DNA of 64,000 bases from Chitinophagales bacterium (GCA_016786765.1 JAEUUZ010000046.1:95507-159506); one strand, 5' to 3'. Positions 17,790-27,438 are shown, numbered from the stretch's first letter. Notes: generated from the letters alone by a model not told the origin. A program made the numbers and translations.

Positions 17790-19304
17790 ATGTCGAGTAT
17801 TGAATTTATTTCAAAAAATTTGAGTTGGCTACCTAAACCCCTAACGCGCTTTATGGAGAAGCGCATGAAGAAAATTCCGGCTATGCAAAAAATGCTGGAA
17901 ACCGAGAATGCAAAAATTATGACATCACTCGAACATTCGTTGAAACCTTATCACGATAAGTTTGAACGAATATCCACTATGCCTTCCACAGGAATTTCAA
18001 GAGATAAGATTTTGGCGGATATGCAAAAGATGCACGATCTAGAAAGTCCAACTTGGCAGAATGGTTATGTTTCAGGAGGAATCTATCATGGCGATAGTGA
18101 GCATATAGATTTTTTGAATAAGATATATGGCTTGCATTCACAAAGTAATCCCTTACATTCCGATTTGTTTCCAAGTGCTACAAAATTTGAGGCGGAGATA
18201 GTGAGTATGACGGCTCATTTGCATGGAAAGGGCCAAACAACAGATGGTGCGGATATCGTTGGAACGATTACTTCAGGCGGAACTGAAAGTATTTTGGTAG
18301 CCATGAAATCGTATCGTGATAGAGCCTACGAAGAAAAAGGAATTACTGCCCCGGAAATGATTATGCCTACAACAGCTCACGTTGCGTTCGAAAAGGCAGC
18401 ACAATATTTCAAAATTAAAATGGTACAAATTCCGGTGAACGAAAATTTCACTGTGAATCCGGCTGATGTAGAACGAGCGATTACCAAAAACACGATTGTG
18501 ATAATTGGTTCTGCGCCATCATTCCCACATGGTATTATAGATCCTATTCCTGAATTGTCAACAATCGCATTCAAACATGGTATTGGCTTTCATACCGATG
18601 CATGCTTAGGTGGTTTTGTTGTGCCGTTTGCGGAAAAGTTGGGCTATCCGGTTCCTACCATTGATTTTCGTTTGCCAGGAGTTACTTCTATGAGTGTAGA
18701 TACGCATAAATATGGTTATGCTGCTAAAGGTACATCTGTTGTCCTTTATAGAACACCGGAATTACGCCACTATCAGTTTTATACCACAACTGAATGGCCT
18801 GGGGGCTTGTATTTCTCTCCAACATTAGCCGGTAGTCGTCCGGGTGCATTGAGTGCAGCATGTTGGGCATCGTTGATGAGCATTGGTGAAGATGGCTATT
18901 TGAAAGCAACGAAAGCCATTTTTGAAACTGCAGATAAAATTAAAGCAGGTATTAAAGATATTCCCGAATTGAAAATTTTAGGCAACCCATTTTGGGTAAT
19001 TGCCTTTGGCAGTGATTCGTTGAACGTATATGAAGTATTAGATCAAATGGGCAAGAAGCATTGGAGTTTGAATGGTTTGCATAAACCTACAAGTGTCCAT
19101 ATTGCGCTCACGCTTCGTCATACTCAACCCGGTGTTGCAGAAAAATTTTTGAGCGATTTGAAAGAGAGTGTTGAATACGTAAAAGCAAATCCCGGACAAA
19201 AAGAAGGATTAGCTCCTGTGTACGGAATGGCTGCCAGCTTGCCGTTTAGAGGGATGGTAAGTGATATTTTGAAGAAATATTTGGATGTAATTTACAAAGT
19301 TTAA
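17790..19304 (+). CDS. PLP-dependent sphingosine-1-phosphate lyase-like enzyme
   Basis: 504 residues. The group II PLP-decarboxylase fold is clear: GTITSGGTESILVAMKSYRD (161-180), HTDACLGGF with the PLP aspartate, and the Schiff-base lysine Lys307 in SVDTHKYGYAAKGTS. The following YQFYTTTEWPGGLY, SPTLAGSRPGALSAACWASL and IGEDGY blocks match eukaryotic sphingosine-1-phosphate lyase much better than glutamate decarboxylase. Unlike eukaryotic forms, there is no obvious N-terminal membrane anchor, only a basic, moderately hydrophobic start. Cleavage of phosphorylated sphingoid bases is the likely reaction; the exact substrate is inferred. sufE follows closely. Confidence 0.85.
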   Translation: MSSIEFISKNLSWLPKPLTRFMEKRMKKIPAMQKMLETENAKIMTSLEHSLKPYHDKFERISTMPSTGISRDKILADMQKMHDLESPTWQNGYVSGGIYHGDSEHIDFLNKIYGLHSQSNPLHSDLFPSATKFEAEIVSMTAHLHGKGQTTDGADIVGTITSGGTESILVAMKSYRDRAYEEKGITAPEMIMPTTAHVAFEKAAQYFKIKMVQIPVNENFTVNPADVERAITKNTIVIIGSAPSFPHGIIDPIPELSTIAFKHGIGFHTDACLGGFVVPFAEKLGYPVPTIDFRLPGVTSMSVDTHKYGYAAKGTSVVLYRTPELRHYQFYTTTEWPGGLYFSPTLAGSRPGALSAACWASLMSIGEDGYLKATKAIFETADKIKAGIKDIPELKILGNPFWVIAFGSDSLNVYEVLDQMGKKHWSLNGLHKPTSVHIALTLRHTQPGVAEKFLSDLKESVEYVKANPGQKEGLAPVYGMAASLPFRGMVSDILKKYLDVIYKV

Positions 19305-19316
19305 AAGCAGTTAAGC

Positions 19317-19730
19317 GTGCAAAGCATACAGGAAATAGAAACTGAAATTGTAGAAGAGTTCGAGTTGTTCGATGATGTGAACGACAAGTACGATTATATT
19401 ATTGATCTTGGGAATAAAATGGATGCCTACCCGGAGTCGCACAGAAGCGATGATTTTTTGGTGAAGGGATGCCAATCGAAAGTGTGGTTGTTCGCACAAA
19501 AAGAAGGGGAGAAGGTGACTTATTATGCGGATTCAAACACAGCAATTACAAAGGGTGTTGTTTCGTTGTTGGTACGAACATTAAATCATCAACCTGCTTC
19601 TGCCATTTTAGCCAGCGATCTAACGTTTATCGATAAAATTGGTTTACGCTCTTTGTTATCTTCTCAACGGTCAAATGGCTTAAGTGCTATGATTCAGAAG
19701 ATGAAATGGTATGCTGAAGTATTTAAGTAG
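19317..19730 (+). CDS. sufE: SufE-family cysteine desulfurase activator
   Basis: 137 residues, the usual SufE size. The sulfur-accepting cysteine is Cys52 in the VKGCQSKVW motif. The C-terminus GLRSLLSSQRSNGLSAMIQKMK is typical of the family. It takes persulfide sulfur from SufS for iron-sulfur cluster assembly. The best start is a GTG at 19317, 12 bases after the preceding stop; no ATG is available at the right place. Other suf genes are not in this window. Confidence 0.93.
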   Translation: MQSIQEIETEIVEEFELFDDVNDKYDYIIDLGNKMDAYPESHRSDDFLVKGCQSKVWLFAQKEGEKVTYYADSNTAITKGVVSLLVRTLNHQPASAILASDLTFIDKIGLRSLLSSQRSNGLSAMIQKMKWYAEVFK

Positions 19731-19736
19731 TGCACC

Positions 19737-21743
19737 TTATTCCATTAACCACTCAAAATAATCCGCCCATTTCGAATCCGTTTTTACAAAAACCGGAATA
19801 ACTCCATAAGGTGCTTCAACTCGCGATAAAGTACCTCCTTCGTAGATTTTCTTTGTAAATAAATGCATCCATTTTCCTGGTGGAAAGTAAACGTTTCTTT
19901 CGAATGTGTTTTTATCAGATATAGGCGCTACCATTAACTCATCACCACACATAAATTGATTCGTAATTGTTGCGCAAGTAGTATCATCTGGGAAATTAAG
20001 TAGCAAAGGATGAATAAGGGCAAGATTGTTACGTTCTTGGTACTGAAACATGTAATCTTTCAACCCAAAATGAAGTTTTCCCATTTTAGCGAAGAATTGC
20101 ATCGTACTGTCATCACTGTAGAATTGGTGGTTGGAATTTGGTTTTAATCCTTCATGTGTTCTGTAGAAAGGTTGAAATACATTCAGTTCAGCCCATCGAA
20201 AAAATAAGTCTTTATCCCGTTTTACTTTTACGAAAGCATTGTCAACAGTAGTATAACCTCCAATATCTGAGTGTAAATAGGCTATACCGCTCATTGCGGC
20301 TGAATTCAATGCAGTGAGCGTACTCTTCAATCCATCTTCTTTTCCCCAATTTACGGATTGATCTCCCATCCAAAATAGTGGAGCAGAGTTGGCACTAAGC
20401 GCACTACCGGAACGCATAAAATAGAGTAAATCATTGATACCACTCGATTCGATTGCATCGTTATTCAATAATGCCCATTTGTTGGTGTAACTGTTTCGTG
20501 CCGGGAATTGTATTGAATTTATCTTTGAATCATTTACAATTGTATTGTAGATGGAATCTTGAACAAACCAGGGGCACCATTCTCCAAAGTCGGCCATCCA
20601 TCCATTCAAGCCAATATCAATCATATTCGTTTTAATAATCTGTTGTAACCAATGCGAAGCATTATCATCCATAACATTGACTAATGCTGCATCAAATCCG
20701 CCAGTTGGAGTAATATAAACTTTACCCTTACTATCTTTTATTAAGAAGTTTTTACTTTTTGCTTCTTCATACATGGCTGTTCCTATGCTTAAGAAGGGAT
20801 TTACATAACCCAATACTTTTATCCCTTTTTTGTTCAATGCAATAATCCATTTTTCTATTTCCGGATAGAGCGTTGTATCTGCCTTCCATTCCCATTTTAG
20901 TTGAGAGCCAAGTCTCGTTTTTCTTCTGCCACACCAATCTTGAATCCAAATTGCAGTTACAGGATTGCCTAGCTTTAAACAATTGTCTAGAATGGAATCA
21001 ACTTTGTTTTTACCTCCTTGTAATCCTAAAATGGTTCCATAGGCCCATTTAGGCAGTGTAGTGTTCTCTGACTTTGAGTAATACGGATGTGCTTCGATTA
21101 AAGCCCTCATCGACTCACCGGTTTGAATGCATACTGAAGCTCCTTTTGCATAAACTTCAATGATGATTTTTCCTTTCTTACTAAAATCAAATACAGCCGG
21201 AAAAGAAGCTGATGACCTATCCAAAAAAATGGAGTAGTGTTTACAAACAGCAAAGGGAACGGGGTAGTAAGTGCTAACGTCTGAACCGGCAACACCAAAT
21301 AATTTTGTGAATTTTGTTAGCGGCTTGTCGCCCCGACCAATGCCCTGTTCTTCTGTTATAATTGGAAAGCGATTGCCATTCAATATAAAATGTGAAAACT
21401 GCTCTCCACAGCCATAAAAAGGTTCATTTTCAGCAACAGAAATGGTAATGATAGTTTTAGAAATGGAAGTATCAATGGAGAGCGCATGACAAGTAACTTT
21501 ATTCCCATTTCTACTAAATTGAACGGTGTAATTTTCAGTGCTTATATCTTGTGGCATTCCACCTCTTCCTGCTTCGCCCAGTTGTATTACCGTTCCACCT
21601 AAAATCTTTTCTTTGAGTTGAAGTGAACCAAATTTTTCCTTTGCGTTGATGCGATTTTGTTGAAATTCAACTTGACTAAATTCTTGTGCAGTTACATTAG
21701 CTGAAAAAAAGAAAGATAACAGAGATAAACCTATGAAGCGCAT
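19737..21743 (-). CDS. Secreted GH31 glycosidase of the sulfoquinovosidase (YihQ) type, with altered substrate site
   Basis: 668 residues with a signal peptide ending VTAQ (residue 20). The protein follows E. coli YihQ along its length: TEEQGIGRG, GTILGLQGG, WIQDWCGRRKT, GWMADFGEW (nucleophile Asp385), WMGDQSVNW (acid/base Asp461), HSDIGGYTT and FYRTHEGLKP. Of the five YihQ substrate-recognition residues recalled from the literature (Gln262, Gln288, Arg301, Trp304, Tyr508), four are kept here as Gln242, Gln268, Trp284 and Tyr497. The Arg301 position is Gln281. The sugar may therefore not be sulfoquinovose. It lies 38 bases downstream of the PhoD-like gene on the same strand. Confidence 0.85.
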   Translation of the reverse strand: MRFIGLSLLSFFFSANVTAQEFSQVEFQQNRINAKEKFGSLQLKEKILGGTVIQLGEAGRGGMPQDISTENYTVQFSRNGNKVTCHALSIDTSISKTIITISVAENEPFYGCGEQFSHFILNGNRFPIITEEQGIGRGDKPLTKFTKLFGVAGSDVSTYYPVPFAVCKHYSIFLDRSSASFPAVFDFSKKGKIIIEVYAKGASVCIQTGESMRALIEAHPYYSKSENTTLPKWAYGTILGLQGGKNKVDSILDNCLKLGNPVTAIWIQDWCGRRKTRLGSQLKWEWKADTTLYPEIEKWIIALNKKGIKVLGYVNPFLSIGTAMYEEAKSKNFLIKDSKGKVYITPTGGFDAALVNVMDDNASHWLQQIIKTNMIDIGLNGWMADFGEWCPWFVQDSIYNTIVNDSKINSIQFPARNSYTNKWALLNNDAIESSGINDLLYFMRSGSALSANSAPLFWMGDQSVNWGKEDGLKSTLTALNSAAMSGIAYLHSDIGGYTTVDNAFVKVKRDKDLFFRWAELNVFQPFYRTHEGLKPNSNHQFYSDDSTMQFFAKMGKLHFGLKDYMFQYQERNNLALIHPLLLNFPDDTTCATITNQFMCGDELMVAPISDKNTFERNVYFPPGKWMHLFTKKIYEGGTLSRVEAPYGVIPVFVKTDSKWADYFEWLME

Positions 21744-21781
21744 TGGAAAAGCTTAATGTAATTGGATATTATCTATCAATG

Positions 21782-22837
21782 TTAATGAAAACGAATGTCA
21801 TCTAAACTAATTTCTCGTTCAATACGCTTATTGTTTTGATCATCCCAAATTTCCATTTTGATAGTCGGAACAGGTAATGCCCAATTGATGCTTATCAGGC
21901 CAAAATGATTTTCCATCACCGGTCCATCTACTCTGTTTTTATTTGGAGTTGCAAAATCCCATTTTGATGAAAGACCACTTGCAGTTACATCATAAATAGG
22001 GTAGAGGTCGGGATAGATTAATCTCGAAATTTCAGCATAATGTACATCGCCTGTAAGGAATAACACCCCACTGGCTCGAGTTCTCTTAATTAAATCAATC
22101 ATCTTTTGTTGTTCATGCGGAAAGTTCGCCCAAGCCTCGTAACCGTTGAATTCAATACCGAATTGAGAGCCTGTTCCTATCAATCGAATATCTGCAGGTT
22201 TCATCAACTCTTGTTCCAGCCATGCCCACTGCACTTTCCCTAACATCGTTTTGTTGGTATCGGTATGCGGACTATAATCTAATTTATATGTGTAGCGTTT
22301 ATCGTTTTTCTTTTCGCCTTTGTAGGTTTTTAAATTGTCGCGAAACGTTCGGTTGTCGAGCAAAATGATTTGAAGTTTTTTGCCGTTAAAGTCATACATA
22401 TAAGAAGTGTAAACGCCATCGTGCTTCCAACGCTCAGAACTATCGGGTTCATTGAAAAAATCAAGAAAAATTTTCTTAGTCTGCTTTTTAAACGGATATT
22501 GCTTTCCTCCATCGTTTTGCCCAAAATCATGATCGTCCCAAGTGGCAATTAATGGCATATGTGCTTTTAGGTTTTGAAAAGTGGGCTTATCTGCAAGCTG
22601 CTGATACTTCCGTTTGATGGTGGACATCGACCACGAATCGGCATAAATATTATCGCCTAAGAACACAAACAAATTCGGTTCATGTTTTACCACCACATCA
22701 AAAATGGGTAGTGGGTGATTTTGGCTACTGCATGAACCAAAGGCAATTTTGGAGGTGGTGTTGGTTTGGGCGGAACCTCTATTTGGAATAAAGAACACGC
22801 CAATGAATATGCTGATAAAAGCGAAAAAATGTTTCAT
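21782..22837 (-). CDS. Secreted PhoD-like metallophosphatase
   Basis: 351 residues with a signal peptide ending GSAQ (about residue 24). Metal-binding motifs of the PhoD/alkaline phosphatase D group are visible: FGSCSSQN, FLGDNIYAD, TWDDHDFGQND, and LTGDVHYAEISR with the final HFGLISINW. There is no Tat-type twin-arginine and no N-terminal Ig-like PhoD domain, so it is the compact form. It probably hydrolyses phosphomonoesters or diesters outside the inner membrane. It is upstream of, and probably co-transcribed with, the GH31 gene. Confidence 0.85.
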   Translation of the reverse strand: MKHFFAFISIFIGVFFIPNRGSAQTNTTSKIAFGSCSSQNHPLPIFDVVVKHEPNLFVFLGDNIYADSWSMSTIKRKYQQLADKPTFQNLKAHMPLIATWDDHDFGQNDGGKQYPFKKQTKKIFLDFFNEPDSSERWKHDGVYTSYMYDFNGKKLQIILLDNRTFRDNLKTYKGEKKNDKRYTYKLDYSPHTDTNKTMLGKVQWAWLEQELMKPADIRLIGTGSQFGIEFNGYEAWANFPHEQQKMIDLIKRTRASGVLFLTGDVHYAEISRLIYPDLYPIYDVTASGLSSKWDFATPNKNRVDGPVMENHFGLISINWALPVPTIKMEIWDDQNNKRIEREISLDDIRFH

Positions 22838-22905
22838 GGTTAAGCCAGCAATGGTTTGTGAATATATATTTAAAATAACGATTTCCTTTCTATTGCATAG
22901 AAATA

Positions 22906-23475
22906 CTACTTTTTTTTGTCTTTAAACCAATCGGAAATTTTTTCGCCCCATTTTCCAAAATTCCAATCTCTATGTTCTCTGTCATCAGTGTATTGCACTT
23001 CTTTTTGAAGGGTTTCTTTTATGAGGCCGATGATCTCATCACAATCACTGTCTTTGGTATAATTCGAACTATCCCCATGCAATTTGATTTTTTTATCTCG
23101 GAGTAAATTGACGACTAAATTTAACTCATGATAAAGATAACTTCCAGAGTTGTAATCTCTTATTTCTATATATTCAATTGTATCAAATGGAATGTTTGTA
23201 TTTGTGTCAAACACATAAACTTCGCTTTTGTTGGTGTCAATATAAAATCGATTTCGATTCCTATAGTCACTTGAAATAACAAAAATGGTTATTGCTGAAA
23301 ATAGGAATGAAAAAATGGAAACCCCTTGCTCTTGCACATAGAAGAATAATGGAATGCCTATTGCAAACAAGAATGCAAACGTTTTCGATGCCCATTGATA
23401 TTTAGAGTTATAATCAATTCTAAAAATTCCATTTGCTTGGGAAATAATAAATCGGGGGTTGCCTAGTATATCCAT
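22906..23475 (-). CDS. Unknown membrane protein
   Basis: 189 residues with two hydrophobic segments (about 30-48 and 52-70) close together near the N-terminus, then a soluble domain of mixed beta/alpha character and a highly charged C-terminus (KWGEKISDWFKDKKK). The layout resembles bacterial PH-like membrane proteins, but I cannot assign the family. It stands between the PhoD-like gene and the divergent paa operon. Confidence 0.65.
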   Translation of the reverse strand: MDILGNPRFIISQANGIFRIDYNSKYQWASKTFAFLFAIGIPLFFYVQEQGVSIFSFLFSAITIFVISSDYRNRNRFYIDTNKSEVYVFDTNTNIPFDTIEYIEIRDYNSGSYLYHELNLVVNLLRDKKIKLHGDSSNYTKDSDCDEIIGLIKETLQKEVQYTDDREHRDWNFGKWGEKISDWFKDKKK

Positions 23476-23687
23476 TTGTTTTATTGTACTCCTTTTTATC
23501 TTTTAATATAGATTATTAATGTTACAGTAATGTAAACGATAAGTGAAATTTGTGTGCCATTTTCATTTTTTCCTCGCGTAATATTTTCTTCATTTCAGCC
23601 AATTACATTTTCTATAGAATGAACTGATTTTTGTCAGTTTTTCAAGCAAAGGCATTCGATAGTTTCGTTTCCATTAAAATCGTGAAA
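23476..23687. other. Divergent intergenic region upstream of the paa operon
   Basis: 212 AT-rich bases between the unknown membrane protein gene and paaA, which point away from each other. Promoters for both must lie here. Apart from the inverted repeat at 23622-23639 I see no clear element and no open frame. Confidence 0.5.
23622..23639. promoter_or_regulatory. Inverted repeat upstream of paaA, candidate operator
   Basis: AACTGA-N6-TCAGTT is a perfect 6-bp inverted repeat lying about 49 bases before the paaA ATG. A regulator site is possible, but no paa regulator gene is nearby and a short palindrome can occur by chance. Confidence 0.3.
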
Positions 23688-24614
23688 ATGAATACTACCG
23701 AAACCAAATCTTCTTTTCAAGACAAACTTGATCAGGACTTATGTATCGAACCCAAAGATACCATGCCTGATGAGTATCGTAAGCATTTAATTCGACAGAT
23801 TTCTCAGCACGCGCATTCCGAAGTCATTGGCATGCAACCCGAAGGGAATTGGATTACCCGAGCTCCGAGTTTGCGCGCCAAACAAATTTTGTTGGCGAAA
23901 ATTCAAGACGAAGGCGGGCATGGATTATACTTGTACAGCACGGCTGAAACCCTTGGTATTTCTCGCGAAGAAATGATTGAGCAATTACATACAGGTAAGG
24001 CGAAGTACTCTAATATTTTTAATTACCCTGCTTTAACATGGGCTGACATTGGCGCTATTGGTTGGTTGGTAGATGGCGCTGCGATTGTGAATCAGGTGTC
24101 TTTACAAAAAACATCTTATGGCCCTTATGCTCGTGCCATGGTGCGGATTTGCAAAGAAGAAAGTTTCCACCAACGCCAGGGTTACGAAATTATGACGAAC
24201 ATGATGAAGGGTACAAAAGAACAACAAGAGATGGCGCAAGATGCGATGAACCGCTGGTGGTGGCCTTCGTTGATGATGTTCGGTCCGCACGATAGCGATA
24301 GTCCGCATTCCGGCAATGCTTTTGTTTGGAAAATCAAACGAAAAAGTAACGATGAATTACGTCAGCGTTTTATTGATAAAACTGTTCAACAAGCCGAAAC
24401 CATTGGCTTAACGATTCCAGACTCAGATTTGAAATGGAACGAAACCAAAAACTGCTACGATCACGGAGAAATCAACTGGGAAGAATTCAGACGAGTGGTG
24501 AACGGTAACGGACCATGTAACAAACAACGTATGACGCATCACATCAAAGTGCATAACGAAGGCGCTTGGGTACGCGAAGCTGCTGCCGCTTATGCAAAAG
24601 CAAATGCAAAATAA
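23688..24614 (+). CDS. paaA: 1,2-phenylacetyl-CoA epoxidase, catalytic subunit PaaA
   Basis: 308 residues from the ATG at 23688. The ferritin-like diiron motifs are in [13 protein letters not shown] and [13 protein letters not shown]. The [11 protein letters not shown] segment and the C-terminal [19 protein letters not shown] are typical of PaaA. The multicomponent enzyme epoxidises the ring of phenylacetyl-CoA with O2. It is the first of a tight paaABCD operon. The paaE reductase gene is not in the cluster here, so electrons must come from a reductase encoded elsewhere. Confidence 0.97.
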   Translation: MNTTETKSSFQDKLDQDLCIEPKDTMPDEYRKHLIRQISQHAHSEVIGMQPEGNWITRAPSLRAKQILLAKIQDEGGHGLYLYSTAETLGISREEMIEQLHTGKAKYSNIFNYPALTWADIGAIGWLVDGAAIVNQVSLQKTSYGPYARAMVRICKEESFHQRQGYEIMTNMMKGTKEQQEMAQDAMNRWWWPSLMMFGPHDSDSPHSGNAFVWKIKRKSNDELRQRFIDKTVQQAETIGLTIPDSDLKWNETKNCYDHGEINWEEFRRVVNGNGPCNKQRMTHHIKVHNEGAWVREAAAAYAKANAK

Positions 24615-24646
24615 ACCATTATCAAAACCAAAAACAAAATAAAATT

Positions 24647-24931
24647 ATGGATACGCAATTAGACCTTTGGGAAGTTTTTATTCAGAAAAAAGATGGTTCT
24701 GAACATGCACATGCAGGTAGTGTTCACGCCTCCGACAGTAAAATGGCGCTGCAAAATGCACGCGATATTTATACGCGCAGAAACGAAGGAACGAGTATTT
24801 GGGTGGTGCCTTCAAATTATATCACTGCCTCTAATCCCGAGGATGCACAAATGCTCTTCGATCCGTCAACAGAAAAAGTTTATCGCCATCCCACATTTTA
24901 TGTAGTTCCTGCAGGAGCTAAACAAATTTAA
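24647..24931 (+). CDS. paaB: 1,2-phenylacetyl-CoA epoxidase, subunit PaaB
   Basis: 94 residues, the normal size. The LDLWEVFIQKKDGSEHAHAG start and ALQNARDIYTRRNEGTSIWVVP core are diagnostic of PaaB. It is a small non-catalytic subunit of the epoxidase. The ATG at 24647 is 32 bases after paaA; the longer in-frame opening overlaps paaA and is not needed. Confidence 0.96.
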   Translation: MDTQLDLWEVFIQKKDGSEHAHAGSVHASDSKMALQNARDIYTRRNEGTSIWVVPSNYITASNPEDAQMLFDPSTEKVYRHPTFYVVPAGAKQI

Positions 24932-24941
24932 ACCTAAAGCT

Positions 24942-25700
24942 ATGACAACGCACAACGCACTTTATAAATATCTGCTATTTCTTGGTGATAACGGTTTGAT
25001 TCAAGGTCACCGCCTATCAGAATTATGCAGCAACGGTCCAATCTTAGAAGAAGATTTAGCTATGACCAACTTGGCACTCGATCATATTGGTCGTGCGCAG
25101 GCTTTCTTAAAATATGCCGGAGAAGTTGAAGGCAAAGGAAGAACGGAAGATGATTTGGCTTACAAACGCGGTGAACGCGAATTCTATAACAATCTCATTG
25201 CCGAATTACCCAATGGTGATTTTGCGTGTACTATGGCTAGAATGTTGATTGTATCATCGTTTGAGTATTTGTTGTTTACGGCATTATGTACTTCAAAAAA
25301 TGCAACGATTGCCGCTATTGCCGCTAAGGCAGTGAAAGAAGCGAAGTATCATTTCATGCATTCGCGTGATTGGTGTTATCGTTTAGGAAAAGGCACTGAA
25401 GAAAGTCACAGACGATTACAAAACGGATTCAATGAATTTTGGATGTTCACCGGTGAATTGTTTGAAATGGATGCTGATTTTGCGGCATTAGCCAATGACG
25501 GAATTGGTGCAGATTTAACTGTGTTAAAACCACAATGGTTGACATTGGTTCAGCCCATTCTAGCAGATTCGAATATTGCCATCCCGAATGTAGATTATAT
25601 GCAAACAGGAAGCCGAAACGGAATTCATACGGAGTATTTGGGGCATATTTTATCGGAAATGCAGTATTTACAACGCGCCTATCCGGATGCAAAATGGTAA
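24942..25700 (+). CDS. paaC: 1,2-phenylacetyl-CoA epoxidase, structural subunit PaaC
   Basis: 252 residues. The ferritin-like structural partner of PaaA shows LGDNGLIQGHRLSELCSNGP, LALDHIGRAQAFL, VKEAKYHFMHSRDWCYRLG and the C-terminal GIHTEYLGHILSEMQYLQRAYPDA. It starts 10 bases after paaB, and its stop overlaps the paaD start, indicating translational coupling. Confidence 0.96.
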   Translation: MTTHNALYKYLLFLGDNGLIQGHRLSELCSNGPILEEDLAMTNLALDHIGRAQAFLKYAGEVEGKGRTEDDLAYKRGEREFYNNLIAELPNGDFACTMARMLIVSSFEYLLFTALCTSKNATIAAIAAKAVKEAKYHFMHSRDWCYRLGKGTEESHRRLQNGFNEFWMFTGELFEMDADFAALANDGIGADLTVLKPQWLTLVQPILADSNIAIPNVDYMQTGSRNGIHTEYLGHILSEMQYLQRAYPDAKW

Positions 25701-26191
25701 GCGAAGACATTCATAGTAAAGAAGGGATTTTTCGATTACTTTCTTCTATCTGCGACCCGGAAATACCGGTTGTTTCAATAGAGGAAATGGGAATGTTGCG
25801 CGATGTTATTTTTCATGAGCATTCTTGTGAAGTAATCATAACCCCAACTTATACCGGCTGTCCGGCTATGGGCATTATCGAAGATGATATCATAGCCCTT
25901 TTAAAGCAACATGGTGTTCAAGAACCCAAAGTAACATTGGTTTATTCACCCGCATGGACAACCGATTGGATGACGGAAACCACCAAACAAAAACTACGCG
26001 ATTTCGGTATTGCAGCTCCTATGCATTCGTCTTGTTCCAGTTGGATTAAACCCGCCAATGCGCATGTACATTGCCCGCGTTGCAATTCTAAGAACACAAA
26101 AGTTGTGTCACAATTCGGATCTACAGCTTGCAAGGCTTTATATAGTTGCAACGACTGCAAAGAGCCTTTCGATTATTTTAAATGTCATTAA
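25694..26191 (+). CDS. paaD: Phenylacetyl-CoA epoxidase maturation protein PaaD
   Basis: 165 residues. An N-terminal DUF59/MIP18-type domain (CDPEIPVVSIEEMGMLRDV, TPTYTGCPAMGII) is followed by a C-terminal cysteine-rich zinc-ribbon (CPRCNSKNTKVV, CNDCKEPFDYFKCH). PaaD is thought to support metal or iron-sulfur maturation of the epoxidase. ATG 25694 lies inside the paaC stop (ATGGTAA overlap of 7 bases). Confidence 0.95.
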   Translation: MVSEDIHSKEGIFRLLSSICDPEIPVVSIEEMGMLRDVIFHEHSCEVIITPTYTGCPAMGIIEDDIIALLKQHGVQEPKVTLVYSPAWTTDWMTETTKQKLRDFGIAAPMHSSCSSWIKPANAHVHCPRCNSKNTKVVSQFGSTACKALYSCNDCKEPFDYFKCH

Positions 26192-26224
26192 TGTTTTCTG
26201 ATTGCTAATATTAAAATTAAGTAA

Positions 26225-27379
26225 ATGCCCATTTATCATCAGTTAGGAACAATACCGGCAAAACGCCATGTGGTGAGTCGTCAAGCGAATGGAAACCTTT
26301 ACCAAGAAGAGTTGGTGGGTACGCAAGGTTTTGCAGGAATGTCTTCGTTGGTTTATCATTTGTATCCACCAACACGAGTGAAGCAAAAAGATAAAGCCTA
26401 TTCAGTAGCTCCAAAAATCGCCATCGATAATGGTTTAGACTGTATGAGTTTTCAAGGGTTCGATATTCAACCTGAGAAAGATTATTTGAAAAGTCGAAAA
26501 ACACTTTTTGTGAATGCTAATATGCATATAGGTTTGGCGGCACCAATGGAATGCACTTCATACTTTTATAAAAATGCGGATGCAGATGAAATGATTTTCG
26601 TGCATGAAGGCAGTGGAACGCTTTTCACTATGTATGGCGAATTGAATTTCAAATATGGCGATTACATTATTATTCCTAGAGGAACTGTATATCAAATTCA
26701 TTTCAATAGTGAAGCCAATCGATTGTTGTATGTAGAAAGTTTTTCACCAATTTTTACACCTAGTCGTTATCGCAATCAATTCGGCCAAATGCTAGAGCAC
26801 TCGCCATTTTGCGAGCGAGATATTGTTCGTCCGAGTAACTTGAAAACCTATGATGAGCAAGGCGAATTCGATATTTTCATCAAGAAAAAAGGAATGATGT
26901 TTCCGTATCAGTACGCAAATCATCCTTTTGATGTAGCGGGTTGGGATGGGTATCATTACCCTTACATTTTCTCGATTTTCAACTTCGAACCTATAACCGG
27001 TAGAGTGCACATGCCGCCTCCAATTCATCAAACATTCGAGAATGCGCACTTTGTGATTTGTTCGTTTGTTCCGCGTTTATATGACTACCACCCGGATGCT
27101 ATTCCTGCGCCATATCACCATAGTAATATTGATAGCGATGAATTGTTGTATTATGTGGATGGCGATTTCATGAGCAGAAATAACATTCAAAAGGGACAAA
27201 TTACGTTGCACCCCGGAGGAATACCACATGGGCCACACCCCGGAGCTATTGAGCGCAGTATCGGGAAAAAGGAAACACACGAATTAGCGGTAATGATTGA
27301 TCCGTTTTCACCGGTGATGATTACAGAAGAAGCTATGAAAATTGACGTGAAAGATTATTATAAATCATGGTTAGTTTAA
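26225..27379 (+). CDS. hmgA: Homogentisate 1,2-dioxygenase
   Basis: 384 residues. The cupin-type core has MIFVHEGSGTLFTMYGELNFKYGDYIIIPRG and the C-terminal iron region LHPGGIPHGPHPG with its histidines. It opens the homogentisate ring to maleylacetoacetate in tyrosine and phenylalanine breakdown. It stands 33 bases after paaD and before the hpd gene on the same strand, which joins two aromatic catabolic branches. Maleylacetoacetate isomerase and fumarylacetoacetase are not in the window. Confidence 0.94.
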   Translation: MPIYHQLGTIPAKRHVVSRQANGNLYQEELVGTQGFAGMSSLVYHLYPPTRVKQKDKAYSVAPKIAIDNGLDCMSFQGFDIQPEKDYLKSRKTLFVNANMHIGLAAPMECTSYFYKNADADEMIFVHEGSGTLFTMYGELNFKYGDYIIIPRGTVYQIHFNSEANRLLYVESFSPIFTPSRYRNQFGQMLEHSPFCERDIVRPSNLKTYDEQGEFDIFIKKKGMMFPYQYANHPFDVAGWDGYHYPYIFSIFNFEPITGRVHMPPPIHQTFENAHFVICSFVPRLYDYHPDAIPAPYHHSNIDSDELLYYVDGDFMSRNNIQKGQITLHPGGIPHGPHPGAIERSIGKKETHELAVMIDPFSPVMITEEAMKIDVKDYYKSWLV

Positions 27380-27438
27380 ATCGGAATCTCAAATCGAAAA
27401 ATCATAAACCTTAAATCAATAAATCATAAATAAATTCT

